From: Amycolatopsis sp. DSM 110486
GTDB lineage: Bacteria > Actinomycetota > Actinomycetes > Mycobacteriales > Pseudonocardiaceae
Assembly (NCBI RefSeq): GCF_019468465.1
Contig: NZ_CP080519.1
Coordinates: forward strand, 620,001 to 684,000
Length of the DNA: 64,000 nt
Reading direction: 5' to 3'
The stretch's first letter is position 1, and every line of letters starts with the position of its first letter. Below, piece by piece: positions 26,265 to 35,261 of this stretch. Under the pieces are notes generated by a model. That model was not told where the DNA came from and ran no database searches. It was given only the letters and a program-made list of their open reading frames with translations. A program made the position numbers and the translations under genes.

Positions 26265-27824
26265 CTAGCAGTGTCCCGGCGGCGGTAGCTCGACGTCGAG
26301 TGCCATGGCCCGGCTGAGGTTCCAGCCGGGCCAGCTGTCGTCGTCCAGCCGCAGCAGCATCGGCCCCAGCACGCAGTCGGCGTCCGGCAGCCGTTCGGCG
26401 ACCACGGGGAAGATGTCGGTGGAGAACCCCCGCAGGTACGCCAGGTCGAGCGATTTCCCGTGCTGCGCGCGGTCGATGTTCGCGCCCGCGATGCGCGCTT
26501 CCGGGTTCGCGACGGCGAGTGCCAGCAACGCGCCGGCGGCCGTCGCGATGGCCGCGCGCGGCAGCCACGACGAGCGCAGGGTGACCAGCGCCGCCCCGAC
26601 GAGCAGGAACACGCAACCGAGCCAGAGCTCGCAGACCTCCACGAGCAGCCGCAGCACGGTGAAACCGTAGGCCTCCTGGTACGTCCACATGCGACTGAGC
26701 GCGGACACCACGAGCACGAGGCTCAGCGCCGCCAGCGCACCGAGCAACACCCGCTGCCGCAACCGTTCCGCGGCCGTCTCCCTGGGCGCCCAGCGCAACG
26801 CCAGCGCGATGATGCCCAACGTCAGGACCGTGCACGCGCAGAGCTGCCAGAAGCCGCCGCGAGCGTATTCGGCCGAGGTGAGGCCACCGGTGCGCAACAC
26901 GTAGTCCGTGCCACCGAACAACTCCACGAGCCGGACCACGACGTAGGCGGCGAACAGCACGACCAGCGTCGCCAGTGGGACCGTCCACAAGAGACTGTCA
27001 CCCTGGGCTTTGCGGTTGCCGTCGGTCGCCCGGCGCGGTGGCGCAGCCAGCACGTAGTACGCCCCCGCCGTGCCGAACGCGCCGGCGCAGAACAGGAATC
27101 CCCACTGCACGGCCGAATCCGCGCGCAGATCGGGCACGAGCGCCCCGACGAAGTGCGCGAACGTCGCGTCCGCGCTCGTCAGCAACGGCAGGAACACCGC
27201 CAGCACCGCGGCCGCGCCGAGTGTGGCCCCCAGCACCCGGCCGCGCTGCGTCCCCCGGCCCCGCAGCCCGCGCGCCACCCACGGGATCGCGTGGAACGCC
27301 TCCAGCGGCACGGCGAGCGCGTCGTAGAGCGCCGAGTTGACCGACCGCGGCCCCACCACCGCCAGCGACCCGGCCACCAACGCGGCCACGACGCACAACC
27401 CGAACAGCCACTCCGACGCCCGCACCGCCCCGACCGCCACCAGCGCGAGCGCCAGCGCCGCCCACGCGACGCTCGCCCGCCGGGCCGTCTTCTCCGCCCG
27501 CGCGCGGCGATCCACGACCACGATCAGCGCCGTCACCACCAGCGCCGCCAGCAGCCACCCGATCCCCGGCCGGTCCAATGGCACCAACGTCGCGGTCACC
27601 ACGCCGGCCACCGCGACGGCCGGCAGCACCCCGGCCACGATCGGCACCACCGCCGACTTCGGCACGGGCCTCACCAGCATCGGCGTGAACGGCTCCGCGA
27701 CGGCGACACCACCTCCCGAACCGGCCCCCGCGTGCGCGGTGAGTGGGGCAGCCCCCTCGACGGCCCCACCCACCGCGTTCTCCGGCGGTACCGCGTGGGC
27801 CGGTCTCGGCTTTTCCTCGGTCAC
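26265..27824 (-). CDS. DUF4153/DUF4173 polytopic membrane protein
   Basis: A 519-aa protein. The N-terminal ~70 residues are Pro/Ala-rich and cytoplasmic. About twelve membrane helices follow, with the characteristic FGTDYVLRTGGLTSAEYARGGFWQL loop typical of DUF4173. The C-terminal extracytoplasmic segment (about 440-519) is soluble. I chose GTG at 27824 because GGAGG sits 7 nt upstream. It lies 71 bp downstream of a two-component system on the same strand and may be one of its targets. The function is unknown. Confidence 0.82.
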   Translation of the reverse strand: MTEEKPRPAHAVPPENAVGGAVEGAAPLTAHAGAGSGGGVAVAEPFTPMLVRPVPKSAVVPIVAGVLPAVAVAGVVTATLVPLDRPGIGWLLAALVVTALIVVVDRRARAEKTARRASVAWAALALALVAVGAVRASEWLFGLCVVAALVAGSLAVVGPRSVNSALYDALAVPLEAFHAIPWVARGLRGRGTQRGRVLGATLGAAAVLAVFLPLLTSADATFAHFVGALVPDLRADSAVQWGFLFCAGAFGTAGAYYVLAAPPRRATDGNRKAQGDSLLWTVPLATLVVLFAAYVVVRLVELFGGTDYVLRTGGLTSAEYARGGFWQLCACTVLTLGIIALALRWAPRETAAERLRQRVLLGALAALSLVLVVSALSRMWTYQEAYGFTVLRLLVEVCELWLGCVFLLVGAALVTLRSSWLPRAAIATAAGALLALAVANPEARIAGANIDRAQHGKSLDLAYLRGFSTDIFPVVAERLPDADCVLGPMLLRLDDDSWPGWNLSRAMALDVELPPPGHC

Positions 27825-27895
27825 GAAACAGCCTCCGTGTTCGCGTTGGCAAATCATCGAGCGCGGCAGCTTCCCCGAGGGAAGCGCCAGGAAGA

Positions 27896-28942
27896 TCAGG
27901 CCGGCAACGTCACGCGGATCCGGCACCCCGGCGCCGCACCGGGCCCGACGCCGGCCGGGGGTTCGACAACGGCGATGGTCCCGCCGTGCAGCTCCACGAC
28001 CCAGCGCGCGATGGCCAGGCCCAGGCCGGTCCCACCGCCACCGGCGCGTTCGCCGCGGGTGAAGCGTTCGAAGACGCGGTCGCGGTCGGCAGCGGGGATG
28101 CCGGGGCCTTCGTCGCGGACTTCGATGCGGGTCTCCCCCTCGTTCACGACCGCGCGGACCTCCACCGAACCACCCGCGGGACCGTGCCGAGCGGCGTTCT
28201 CCAGCAGGTTCACCACGACCTGGTACAGCCGCTCGCGATCCGCCCGCACGAACGCGCCCAGGGGCGACACGGACACGTCGAAGCGCACGCCGCGCCCCGC
28301 CGCCGCGGCCATGGCCTCCGCCTCGGCGGCGACCTCGGCCAGCAGTTCCTCCAGGTCCACGCGCGAACGGTCCAGTGACAACGTGCCGGCGTCGATGCGC
28401 GAGAGGTCCAGCAGCTCGGTGACGAGCCGGCCCAGCCGTTCGCTCTGGTGCAGGGCCGTGCGCAGCGTCGCGGCGTCGGGCGACGAAACGCCGTCGACCA
28501 AGTTCTCCAGCACGCCGCTCAACGCGGTGATGGGCGTGCGCAGCTCGTGCGAGACGTTCGCGATCAGCTCGCGCCGCTGCTGGTCGGCAGTGGCGAGGTC
28601 GGCGGCCATCTGGTTGAACGCGTGGGCGAGCGACCCGACCTCGTCGCGGGCCGTCGCGCGGATGCGGCGCGTGTAGTCGCCCTTCGCCATCGCGCGGGCC
28701 GCCGCGGTCATCTCGCGCAGCGGCCGCGTCATGCCGTGGGCCAGGATCTGCGACGTGACCAGCGCGATCAACATGGCCGTGATCGTGGTCGCGGGCGGCA
28801 GCCAGCCGATGCGGGACCAGAAGAAGAGAAACGCGATCGCCCCCGCGGCCAGCATGAGGATCGCCAGCTTGAGCTTGATCGACCGGATCGGATCGAGCGG
28901 CCGCGGCAGGAAATCGACGGCCTTCGACAGCAGCGCCTTCAC
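27896..28942 (-). CDS. Sensor histidine kinase
   Basis: A 348-aa membrane kinase. Two helices near the N-terminus (about 25-42 and 48-66) enclose almost no extracytoplasmic loop, suggesting intramembrane sensing. A HAMP domain with GMTRPLREM follows, then the phosphoacceptor box VSHELRTPITAL and the HATPase motifs NLLENAARHG, DEGPGIP, FERF and GGTGLGLAIA. The GTG start at 28942 overlaps the response regulator stop by 4 bp. Confidence 0.92.
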   Translation of the reverse strand: MKALLSKAVDFLPRPLDPIRSIKLKLAILMLAAGAIAFLFFWSRIGWLPPATTITAMLIALVTSQILAHGMTRPLREMTAAARAMAKGDYTRRIRATARDEVGSLAHAFNQMAADLATADQQRRELIANVSHELRTPITALSGVLENLVDGVSSPDAATLRTALHQSERLGRLVTELLDLSRIDAGTLSLDRSRVDLEELLAEVAAEAEAMAAAAGRGVRFDVSVSPLGAFVRADRERLYQVVVNLLENAARHGPAGGSVEVRAVVNEGETRIEVRDEGPGIPAADRDRVFERFTRGERAGGGGTGLGLAIARWVVELHGGTIAVVEPPAGVGPGAAPGCRIRVTLPA

Positions 28943-29634
28943 GCCGGCACCTCCAACGCATACCCGACCCCGTGGACAGTGCGGATGAGGTCCGCGCCGA
29001 GCTTGCGCCGCAGTGCCTTGATGTGGCTGTCGACCGCGCGCGTGCCGGCGCCGCCCGTCGGCACGTCCCAGTCCCACACCTCGCTGAGCAGCCGTTCCCG
29101 TGGCTGGACCGCACGCGGCCGGCGCGCGAAGTGCACCAGCAGGTCGAACTCGATGGGCGTGAGCTGCGCGGGCACGCCGCCCCGGGCCACCCGTCGCTGG
29201 TCGATGTCGATCTCCAGGTCGCCCAGCACGATCCGCTCCGCTGTCGTGACCTGCGCCGACCGTTCGACCCGCCGGAGCAGTGCGCTCACGCGGGCGCTGA
29301 GCACGCGCATCGAGAACGGCTTGGTCAGGTAGTCGTCGGCACCCACGCCGAGCCCCACGAGCAGGTCGGTCTCGTCGGCGCGCGCGGTGAGCATGAGCAC
29401 CGGCACCGGCCGCCGCGCCTGGATCCGGCGGCACACCTCGAGCCCGTCGAACCCCGGCAGCATCACGTCGAGCACCACGAGGTCCGGACCGAACTCGGCT
29501 TCGCCCGCCACCGCGGCCGGACCGTCGTGGGCCACGTCCACAGTGAACCCCTCGGCCCGCAGCCGGGCCGCGATCGACGCGGCGATCGTGAGGTCGTCCT
29601 CGACGACCAGCACCCGCCGTCCCCCTTTGTCCAT
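28939..29634 (-). CDS. OmpR/PhoB-family response regulator
   Basis: A 231-aa protein. The receiver domain has acidic residues EDD near the N-terminus, phospho-Asp in VVLDVMLPG, Thr in MLTAR and Lys in YLTKPFS. The C-terminal winged helix includes QLTPIEFDLLVHFARRP and VDSHIKALRRKLG. It is first in the operon, followed by its kinase and then the DUF4153 gene. The signal and targets are unknown. Confidence 0.93.
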   Translation of the reverse strand: MDKGGRRVLVVEDDLTIAASIAARLRAEGFTVDVAHDGPAAVAGEAEFGPDLVVLDVMLPGFDGLEVCRRIQARRPVPVLMLTARADETDLLVGLGVGADDYLTKPFSMRVLSARVSALLRRVERSAQVTTAERIVLGDLEIDIDQRRVARGGVPAQLTPIEFDLLVHFARRPRAVQPRERLLSEVWDWDVPTGGAGTRAVDSHIKALRRKLGADLIRTVHGVGYALEVPA

Positions 29635-29864
29635 GCCGCTGACTCTAGGGAACCAGCGTGGAGGCCATCCGGGTGAGCTGTGGAGATCTTGTGGAGAACT
29701 CCCGTCGTGTTTCGGTCACTTTGCACCGAAGATACGAGCAGATTGTGACGCACGTCATGCACTGCCGGGCAGCGAAACGCAATCGACAGTCTGCGCCGAG
29801 CGCACGCGAAGAGTGAACAGTCTGCCTCTGCCACCCGCCCTCGACCGGCGCGCACGATTCCGCA

Positions 29865-31409
29865 ATGGAGCCGACGACACGCGAACACGCCGACGGCCGC
29901 GTGGAACTCGCCGATGTGCGGTCCCTCGCGGGCAGCCGGTTCTTCAACGAGGAACTGGCCCCCGTCCCCGTCGCCAAACGCACCTGGACCACGTACAACT
30001 ACTTCGCGCTCTGGATGGGGATGGCGCACAACATCCCCAGCTACGCCCTGGCCGCGTCGCTCATCGCGCTCGGCATGAACTGGGTCCAGGCGCTCATCAC
30101 GATCACCATCGGCAATATCGTGGTGCTCGCGCCGATGCTGCTCAACAGCCACGCCGGCACGAAGTACGGCATCCCGTTCCCGGTGTTCGCCCGCGCGTTC
30201 TACGGCCTGCGCGGCGCGAACCTGGCCGCGCTGCTGCGCGCGTTCATCGCGTGCGGCTGGTTCGGCATCCAGACGTGGGTGGGCGGCGAGGCGATCTACG
30301 TGATCATCGGGCGCCTCGCCGGCTCCGGCTGGCGCGACGCGACGGTGGTGTGGGGCCAGCACTGGACGCTGTGGCTGAGCTTCGCCGTGTTCTGGATCGT
30401 GCAGATGTTGATCATCTGGCGCGGCATGGATGCGGTGCGCAAGTTCGAGAACTGGACGGCCCCGCTCGTGTCGGTCGGGTTCCTCATCCTGCTCGGCTAC
30501 GTGCTCGTCAAGGCCGGTGGTCTGGGCCCGATCCTCGAAGACGGGGGCAAGCTCGGCTGGGGCAGGGACTTCTGGAAGGTGTTTGCGCCGTCGCTCATGG
30601 CGATGATCGCGTTCTGGTCCACCCTCTCGCTCAACATGCCGGACTTCACGCGCTTCGGCGGCAGCCAGCGCAAGCAGGTGCGCGGGCAGATCCTGGGCCT
30701 GCCGACCACGATGACGTTCATCGCGATCGTCGCGATTCTCACGACGTCGGGCGGCCACGTGCTCTACGGCGAGGACATCTGGGACCCCGCGCAGCTCGCC
30801 GACCGCTTCGCGAGCCCGGTCGTGGTGGTCGTGGCGCTGGTGGCACTGGTGCTGGCCACGATCTCGGCGAACCTGGCGGCCAACGTCGTGAGCCCGTCCT
30901 ACGACTTCTCCAACGCCTTCCCGAAGCGCATCACGTTCGCGATCGGCGGCCTGATCACAGGCATCCTGGGCATCGCGATCCAGCCGTGGCGGCTCTACTC
31001 CGACCCGAGCATCTACATCTTCGCGTGGCTCGGGTTCTACGGCGGCCTGCTCGGCGCCGTCGCCGGTGTGCTCGTGGCCGGCTACTGGGTGATCAACCGG
31101 ACGCGGCTTCGGCTGCGCGACCTCTACACCCGCGACGGGATCTACTGGTTCCGCGGCGGCTGGAACTGGCGTGCCCTCGTCGCGACGCTGGTGGGCGCGG
31201 TGCTCGCCGTCGGCGGAGCCTACGGCGGACCGTTCCCCGCGGACGGTCTCATCCCGTTCCTCAAACCGCTCTACGACTACAACTGGGCGATCGGCTTCGC
31301 CAGCGCATTCCTCGTGTACGTGCTGCTCGCCCTGCCCCTGAAGAAGAAGGAGGAGACAAGTGAGCGACCTGGTTCGAGCCGGATTGATCCAGCAGCGGTG
31401 GACGGGTGA
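29865..31409 (+). CDS. NCS1-family nucleobase/hydantoin transporter
   Basis: A 514-aa symporter with about 12 helices. It has typical NCS1 features: WTTYNYFALWMGMAHNIPSYALA in helix 1, NSHAGTKYGIPFPVFAR, GWFGIQTWVGGEAI, and NMPDFTRFGGSQRKQ. Relatives import hydantoins, uracil, cytosine or allantoin with Na+ or H+. Its context with dihydropyrimidinase and beta-ureidopropionase genes favours a pyrimidine or hydantoin substrate. The last 50 bp overlap the next gene. Confidence 0.92.
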   Translation: MEPTTREHADGRVELADVRSLAGSRFFNEELAPVPVAKRTWTTYNYFALWMGMAHNIPSYALAASLIALGMNWVQALITITIGNIVVLAPMLLNSHAGTKYGIPFPVFARAFYGLRGANLAALLRAFIACGWFGIQTWVGGEAIYVIIGRLAGSGWRDATVVWGQHWTLWLSFAVFWIVQMLIIWRGMDAVRKFENWTAPLVSVGFLILLGYVLVKAGGLGPILEDGGKLGWGRDFWKVFAPSLMAMIAFWSTLSLNMPDFTRFGGSQRKQVRGQILGLPTTMTFIAIVAILTTSGGHVLYGEDIWDPAQLADRFASPVVVVVALVALVLATISANLAANVVSPSYDFSNAFPKRITFAIGGLITGILGIAIQPWRLYSDPSIYIFAWLGFYGGLLGAVAGVLVAGYWVINRTRLRLRDLYTRDGIYWFRGGWNWRALVATLVGAVLAVGGAYGGPFPADGLIPFLKPLYDYNWAIGFASAFLVYVLLALPLKKKEETSERPGSSRIDPAAVDG

Positions 31410-32202
31410 CAAGGACTCGATGATCGCGAACGCCGTCGACGCCATCGGCAAGGCGGCCTCGCAGGGCGCCCAGGTCGTGTGCCTGCAGGAGCTGTTCTAC
31501 GGCCCGTACTTCTGCCAGATCCAGGACGCAGACTACTACTCCTACACCGAGGGCATCCCCGACGGGCCGACCACGAAGCTCATGCAGGAAGTGGCCGAGC
31601 GCCACGGTGTGGTGCTGGTGGTGCCGATGTACGAGCAGGAGCAGTCGGGCGTCTACTACAACACCGCGGCGGTGATCGACGCGGACGGCAAGTACCTGGG
31701 CAAGCACCGCAAGAACCACATCCCGCAGGTGAAGGGGTTCTGGGAGAAGTTCTACTTCCGGCCCGGGAACATGGGCTACCCGGTGTTCGACACGGCAGTG
31801 GGCCGCATCGGCGTCTACATCTGCTACGAGCGCCACTTCCCCGAGGGCTGGCGCGCGCTGGGCCTGGCGGGGGCGAAGATCGTGTTCAACCCGTCGGCGA
31901 CCAGCCGCGGCTTGTCTGAGTACCTGTGGCGCCTGGAGCAGCCGGCGGCCGCGGTGGCAAACGAGTACTTCGTGGGCACGATCAACCGCGTCGGCGTGGA
32001 ACCTTTGGGCGACAACGACTTCTACGGCCAGTCGTACTTCGCGGACCCGCGCGGGCAGCTCGTGGGCGACCCCGCGTCGGACACCGAGGAGGAGATCGTG
32101 GTGCGCGACCTCGACATGGGCCGCCTCGCCGAGGTGCGCGACCTGTGGGCGTTCTACCGCGACCGCCGCCCGGACAGCTACGGACCCCTGACGGAGGCCT
32201 GA
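31360..32202 (+). CDS. Beta-ureidopropionase / N-carbamoyl amino acid amidohydrolase
   Basis: A nitrilase-superfamily enzyme hydrolysing N-carbamoyl-beta-alanine (or similar) to the amino acid, CO2 and NH3. The 280-aa protein carries the Glu-Lys-Cys triad: CLQELFYGPYF (Glu), KHRKNHIPQV (Lys) and ICYERHFPEGWR (Cys). The active-site tract is closer to beta-ureidopropionase than to nitrilase proper. The GTG start at 31360 lies within the end of the transporter gene. Its stop overlaps the hydantoinase ATG by one base. Confidence 0.9.
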   Translation: MSDLVRAGLIQQRWTGDKDSMIANAVDAIGKAASQGAQVVCLQELFYGPYFCQIQDADYYSYTEGIPDGPTTKLMQEVAERHGVVLVVPMYEQEQSGVYYNTAAVIDADGKYLGKHRKNHIPQVKGFWEKFYFRPGNMGYPVFDTAVGRIGVYICYERHFPEGWRALGLAGAKIVFNPSATSRGLSEYLWRLEQPAAAVANEYFVGTINRVGVEPLGDNDFYGQSYFADPRGQLVGDPASDTEEEIVVRDLDMGRLAEVRDLWAFYRDRRPDSYGPLTEA

Positions 32203-33584
32203 TGACCACGCTCATCCAGGGGGGCCAGGTCGTCTCGCCGTCGGGCGCCGTGCTCGCCGACGTGCTGGTGGACGGCGAGCGCATCGCCGCCGTCGCCGCG
32301 CCCGGCGTGCTCAGCGCCGACGAGACGATCGACGCCACCGGAAAGTACGTGCTGCCCGGCGGGATCGACGCGCACACGCACATGGAGATGCCGTTCGGCG
32401 GCACGCACTCGGTGGACACGTTCGAGACCGGCACCACCGCCGCGGCGTGGGGCGGGACGACCACGATCATCGACTTCGCCGTGCAGGCCAAGGGCACGTC
32501 GTTGCAGTCCACACTGGACAAGTGGCACTCGAAGGCCGACGGCAACTGCGCGATCGACTACGGGTTCCACATGATCATGTCGGACGTCAACGACTCCACA
32601 CTGAAGGAAATGCAGTCCTGTGTGGACGCGGGCGTCGGTTCGTTCAAGATGTTCATGGCCTACCCGGGCGTGTTCTACTCGACCGACGGCGAGATCCTGC
32701 TCGCGATGCAGCAAGCGCGTGAGGTCGGCGCGACGATCATGATGCACGCGGAGAACGGCATCGCGATCGACCAGCTGGCCGCGCAGGCGGTGGCGGCGGG
32801 CAACGTCGACCCGTTGCAGCACGGCCTCACGCGGCCGCCGCAGCTGGAGGCCGAGGCGACGTCGCGGGCGATCACGCTCGCGGCCGTGACGGGCGCGCCG
32901 CTCTACATCGTGCACCTCTCGGCGTCGCAAGCGCTCGCGGCCGTGGCGGAGGCGCGCAGCGACGGGCAGAACGTGTTCGCCGAGACGTGCCCGCAGTACC
33001 TGTACCTGTCCATCGAGGACCTGGCGCGGCCGGGCTTCGAGGGCGCGAAGTTCGTGGCGTCGCCGCCGTTGCGGGACAAGTCGCACCAGGCGGACCTGTG
33101 GCGCGGGCTGCGGACCAACGACCTGTCGGTGGTGTCCACGGACCACTGCCCGTTCTGCTTCAAGGACCAGAAGGAGCTCGGCCGCGGCGACTTCCGCGCC
33201 ATCCCCAACGGGATTCCGGGCGTCGAGCACCGGATGGACCTGCTGCACCAGGGCGTGGTCGCGGGCGAGATCACGCTGGGCCGCTGGGTCGAGACGTGCT
33301 CGGCGACGCCGGCGCGGATGTTCGGGCTATATCCGCGCAAGGGCGTGATCGCGGCCGGGTCCGATGCGGACATCGTGGTCTACGATCCCGCGGCGACGCA
33401 GACGTTGTCGGCTTCGACGCACCACATGAACGTGGATTACTCGGCGTACGAAGGGTTTTCCCTGACCGGGAAGGTCCACACTGTCCTGTCGCGGGGCCGG
33501 GTCGTGGTGTCGCCTTCGGGCTTCAGTGGGTCGGCCGGGCACGGTCAGTTCTTGTCCCGTGGGCTGAATCAGTACCTTCGTTAG
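32202..33584 (+). CDS. Dihydropyrimidinase / hydantoinase
   Basis: Opens the ring of dihydropyrimidines or 5-substituted hydantoins to N-carbamoyl amino acids. The 460-aa amidohydrolase has the metal motif DAHTHMEMPFGG, the carboxylated Lys in SFKMFMAYPG, metal His in MMHAEN and YIVHLS, and the catalytic Asp in VSTDHCPF. It is coupled to the preceding amidohydrolase, giving consecutive pathway steps in one operon. Confidence 0.94.
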   Translation: MTTLIQGGQVVSPSGAVLADVLVDGERIAAVAAPGVLSADETIDATGKYVLPGGIDAHTHMEMPFGGTHSVDTFETGTTAAAWGGTTTIIDFAVQAKGTSLQSTLDKWHSKADGNCAIDYGFHMIMSDVNDSTLKEMQSCVDAGVGSFKMFMAYPGVFYSTDGEILLAMQQAREVGATIMMHAENGIAIDQLAAQAVAAGNVDPLQHGLTRPPQLEAEATSRAITLAAVTGAPLYIVHLSASQALAAVAEARSDGQNVFAETCPQYLYLSIEDLARPGFEGAKFVASPPLRDKSHQADLWRGLRTNDLSVVSTDHCPFCFKDQKELGRGDFRAIPNGIPGVEHRMDLLHQGVVAGEITLGRWVETCSATPARMFGLYPRKGVIAAGSDADIVVYDPAATQTLSASTHHMNVDYSAYEGFSLTGKVHTVLSRGRVVVSPSGFSGSAGHGQFLSRGLNQYLR

Positions 33585-33594
33585 GGAGTGCGCC

Positions 33595-34593
33595 TTGGAT
33601 TTCGGGATCGTGCTGCAGACGGACCCGCCGGCGTCGGACGTCGTGCGGCTGATGAAGGCCGCGGAGGACCAGGGGTTCCGGTACGGCTGGACGTTCGACT
33701 CGTGCGTGCTGTGGCAGGAACCGTTCGTGATCTACTCGCGGATCCTGGCGGAGACGTCGTCGCTGGTGGTGGGGCCGATGGTCACCTCGCCGGCCACGCG
33801 CGACTGGTCGGTGATGGCGTCGACCTTCGCCACGCTCAACGACATGTACGGCAACCGCACGGTGTGCGGCATCGGCCGCGGCGACTCGGCGCACCGGGTC
33901 GTCGGCAACCCACCGTCCACTTTGGCCACGGTGCGCGACTGCATGCGCGTGGTGCGCGACCTCGCCGAGGGGCGCGAGGTCACCATGAACGACACGGCCG
34001 TGCGCATCCCGTGGATCCGCAACGGGCGGCTGGAGATGTGGATGGCCGGGTACGGGCCGAAGGCGCTGAAGACCGTGGGCGAGCACGCCGACGGCTTCAT
34101 CCTGCAGTGCGCCGACCCGGCCATCGCACGCTGGACGATCGGCGCGGTGCGTGAGGCCGCGCGCGCCGCCGGGCGCGACCCGGGTGGCATCACGATCTGC
34201 GTGGCCGCGCCCGCGTACGTCGGCGAAGACCTCGCCCACCAGCGCGAGCAGCTGCGCTGGTTCGGCGGCATGGTCGGCAACCACGTCGCGGACCTCGTCG
34301 CGCGCTACGGCGATTCCGGCCCGGTGCCACACGAGCTCACCGACTACATCCGCGCCCGCACCGGCTACGACTACAGCCACCACGGCCGCGCCGGCAACCC
34401 GTCCACCGACTTCGTGCCCGACGAGATCGTCGACCGGTTCTGCCTGCTCGGGCCCGCCCCCGCGCACATCGCGCGCCTGCAGGAGCTCGCGGAGCTGGGC
34501 GTGAACCAGTTCGCCCTCTACCTGATGCACGACGAACGCGAGAAGACGCTCGCTGCGTACGGCGGACAGGTCGTCGGCGAGCTCACGGCTTAG
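33595..34593 (+). CDS. TIGR03842-type F420-dependent luciferase-like oxidoreductase
   Basis: A 332-aa LLM-class flavin/F420 enzyme. It begins with TTG (33595), preceded by AGGGAG. The barrel is typical: FGIVLQTDPPASDVVRLMKAAEDQGFRYGWTFDSC, then ICGIGRGDSAHRVVG and the F420 phosphate region WMAGYGPKALKTVGEHADGFIL. This subfamily is habitually encoded next to hydantoinase genes. Its reaction is unknown. A reduction or oxidation of pyrimidine-type rings is a plausible inference. Confidence 0.85.
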   Translation: MDFGIVLQTDPPASDVVRLMKAAEDQGFRYGWTFDSCVLWQEPFVIYSRILAETSSLVVGPMVTSPATRDWSVMASTFATLNDMYGNRTVCGIGRGDSAHRVVGNPPSTLATVRDCMRVVRDLAEGREVTMNDTAVRIPWIRNGRLEMWMAGYGPKALKTVGEHADGFILQCADPAIARWTIGAVREAARAAGRDPGGITICVAAPAYVGEDLAHQREQLRWFGGMVGNHVADLVARYGDSGPVPHELTDYIRARTGYDYSHHGRAGNPSTDFVPDEIVDRFCLLGPAPAHIARLQELAELGVNQFALYLMHDEREKTLAAYGGQVVGELTA

Positions 34594-34631
34594 GGCTGTC
34601 GATTCTCGGTGTCGCCGTTCGACGCGTTGAC

Positions 34632-35147
34632 ATGACTGAACCCAAACGCACCCGAAACCTGGACATCTACGGCCACGCCGAACTCCCCTGGAGCCGCGCC
34701 CGCGACGCCCTCATCCCTTCGCCGAGTGCTGACCTGACCTTCTTCCTCACCACCGTCCGCCCCGACGGCCGCCCCCACACGGCCGGCGTGGGCGCCATCT
34801 GGGACTCCGACGCCCTGTACTTCACCAGCGGTCCGGGCACCTTGAAGTCGCGTCTCGTGGCATCCCGTGCGGCCTGCAGTGTGGGCGTCCGCTTGCAGGG
34901 CATCGACTTGACGTTGGAAGGCTTCGCCGGCCGCGTTACCGACGCCACCACCGTCGCCCACCTCGCCGCCGTCTACCACGCCAACGGCTGGCCGGTCACC
35001 GCGGACGGGGACACCTTCACCGCGCCGTACAGCGCGCCGAGCGCGGGTCCGCCGCCTTGGTACGTCTACCGTCTGGACCTGCGCACCGCCGTGGGCGTCG
35101 CGACGGCCGAGCCTCATGGCGCAACGCGGTGGGATTTCGCCCAGTGA
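34632..35147 (+). CDS. PNPOx-like (pyridoxamine 5'-phosphate oxidase family) protein
   Basis: A 171-aa split beta-barrel protein. It shows LTFFLTTVRPDGRPHTAGVGAIWDSDALYFTSGPGTLKSRLVASRAACSVGVRL, the flavin/F420-binding half of the family, and ends RWDFAQ. It could bind F420 or FMN. It lies 38 bp after the F420 enzyme and may belong to the same transcript. A terminator follows at 35165-35198. Confidence 0.82.
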   Translation: MTEPKRTRNLDIYGHAELPWSRARDALIPSPSADLTFFLTTVRPDGRPHTAGVGAIWDSDALYFTSGPGTLKSRLVASRAACSVGVRLQGIDLTLEGFAGRVTDATTVAHLAAVYHANGWPVTADGDTFTAPYSAPSAGPPPWYVYRLDLRTAVGVATAEPHGATRWDFAQ

Positions 35148-35164
35148 CCCAGCCAACGCACGGT

Positions 35165-35198
35165 TTGCCGGCGGAGCGCCGAAGCGGCCCGCCGGCAA
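35165..35198. terminator. Hairpin between convergent genes
   Basis: TTGCCGGCGG (35165-35174) pairs perfectly with CCGCCGGCAA (35189-35198), giving a 10-bp stem. It sits between the stop of the PNPOx-like gene and the convergent serine hydrolase, so it can serve both. Confidence 0.7.
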
Positions 35199-35261
35199 GT
35201 CGCGAACCGGCGCGGGGAGCGTGAACCAGGTCGAGGCCCGGCGGCGGTCAAAAAACGCCGG

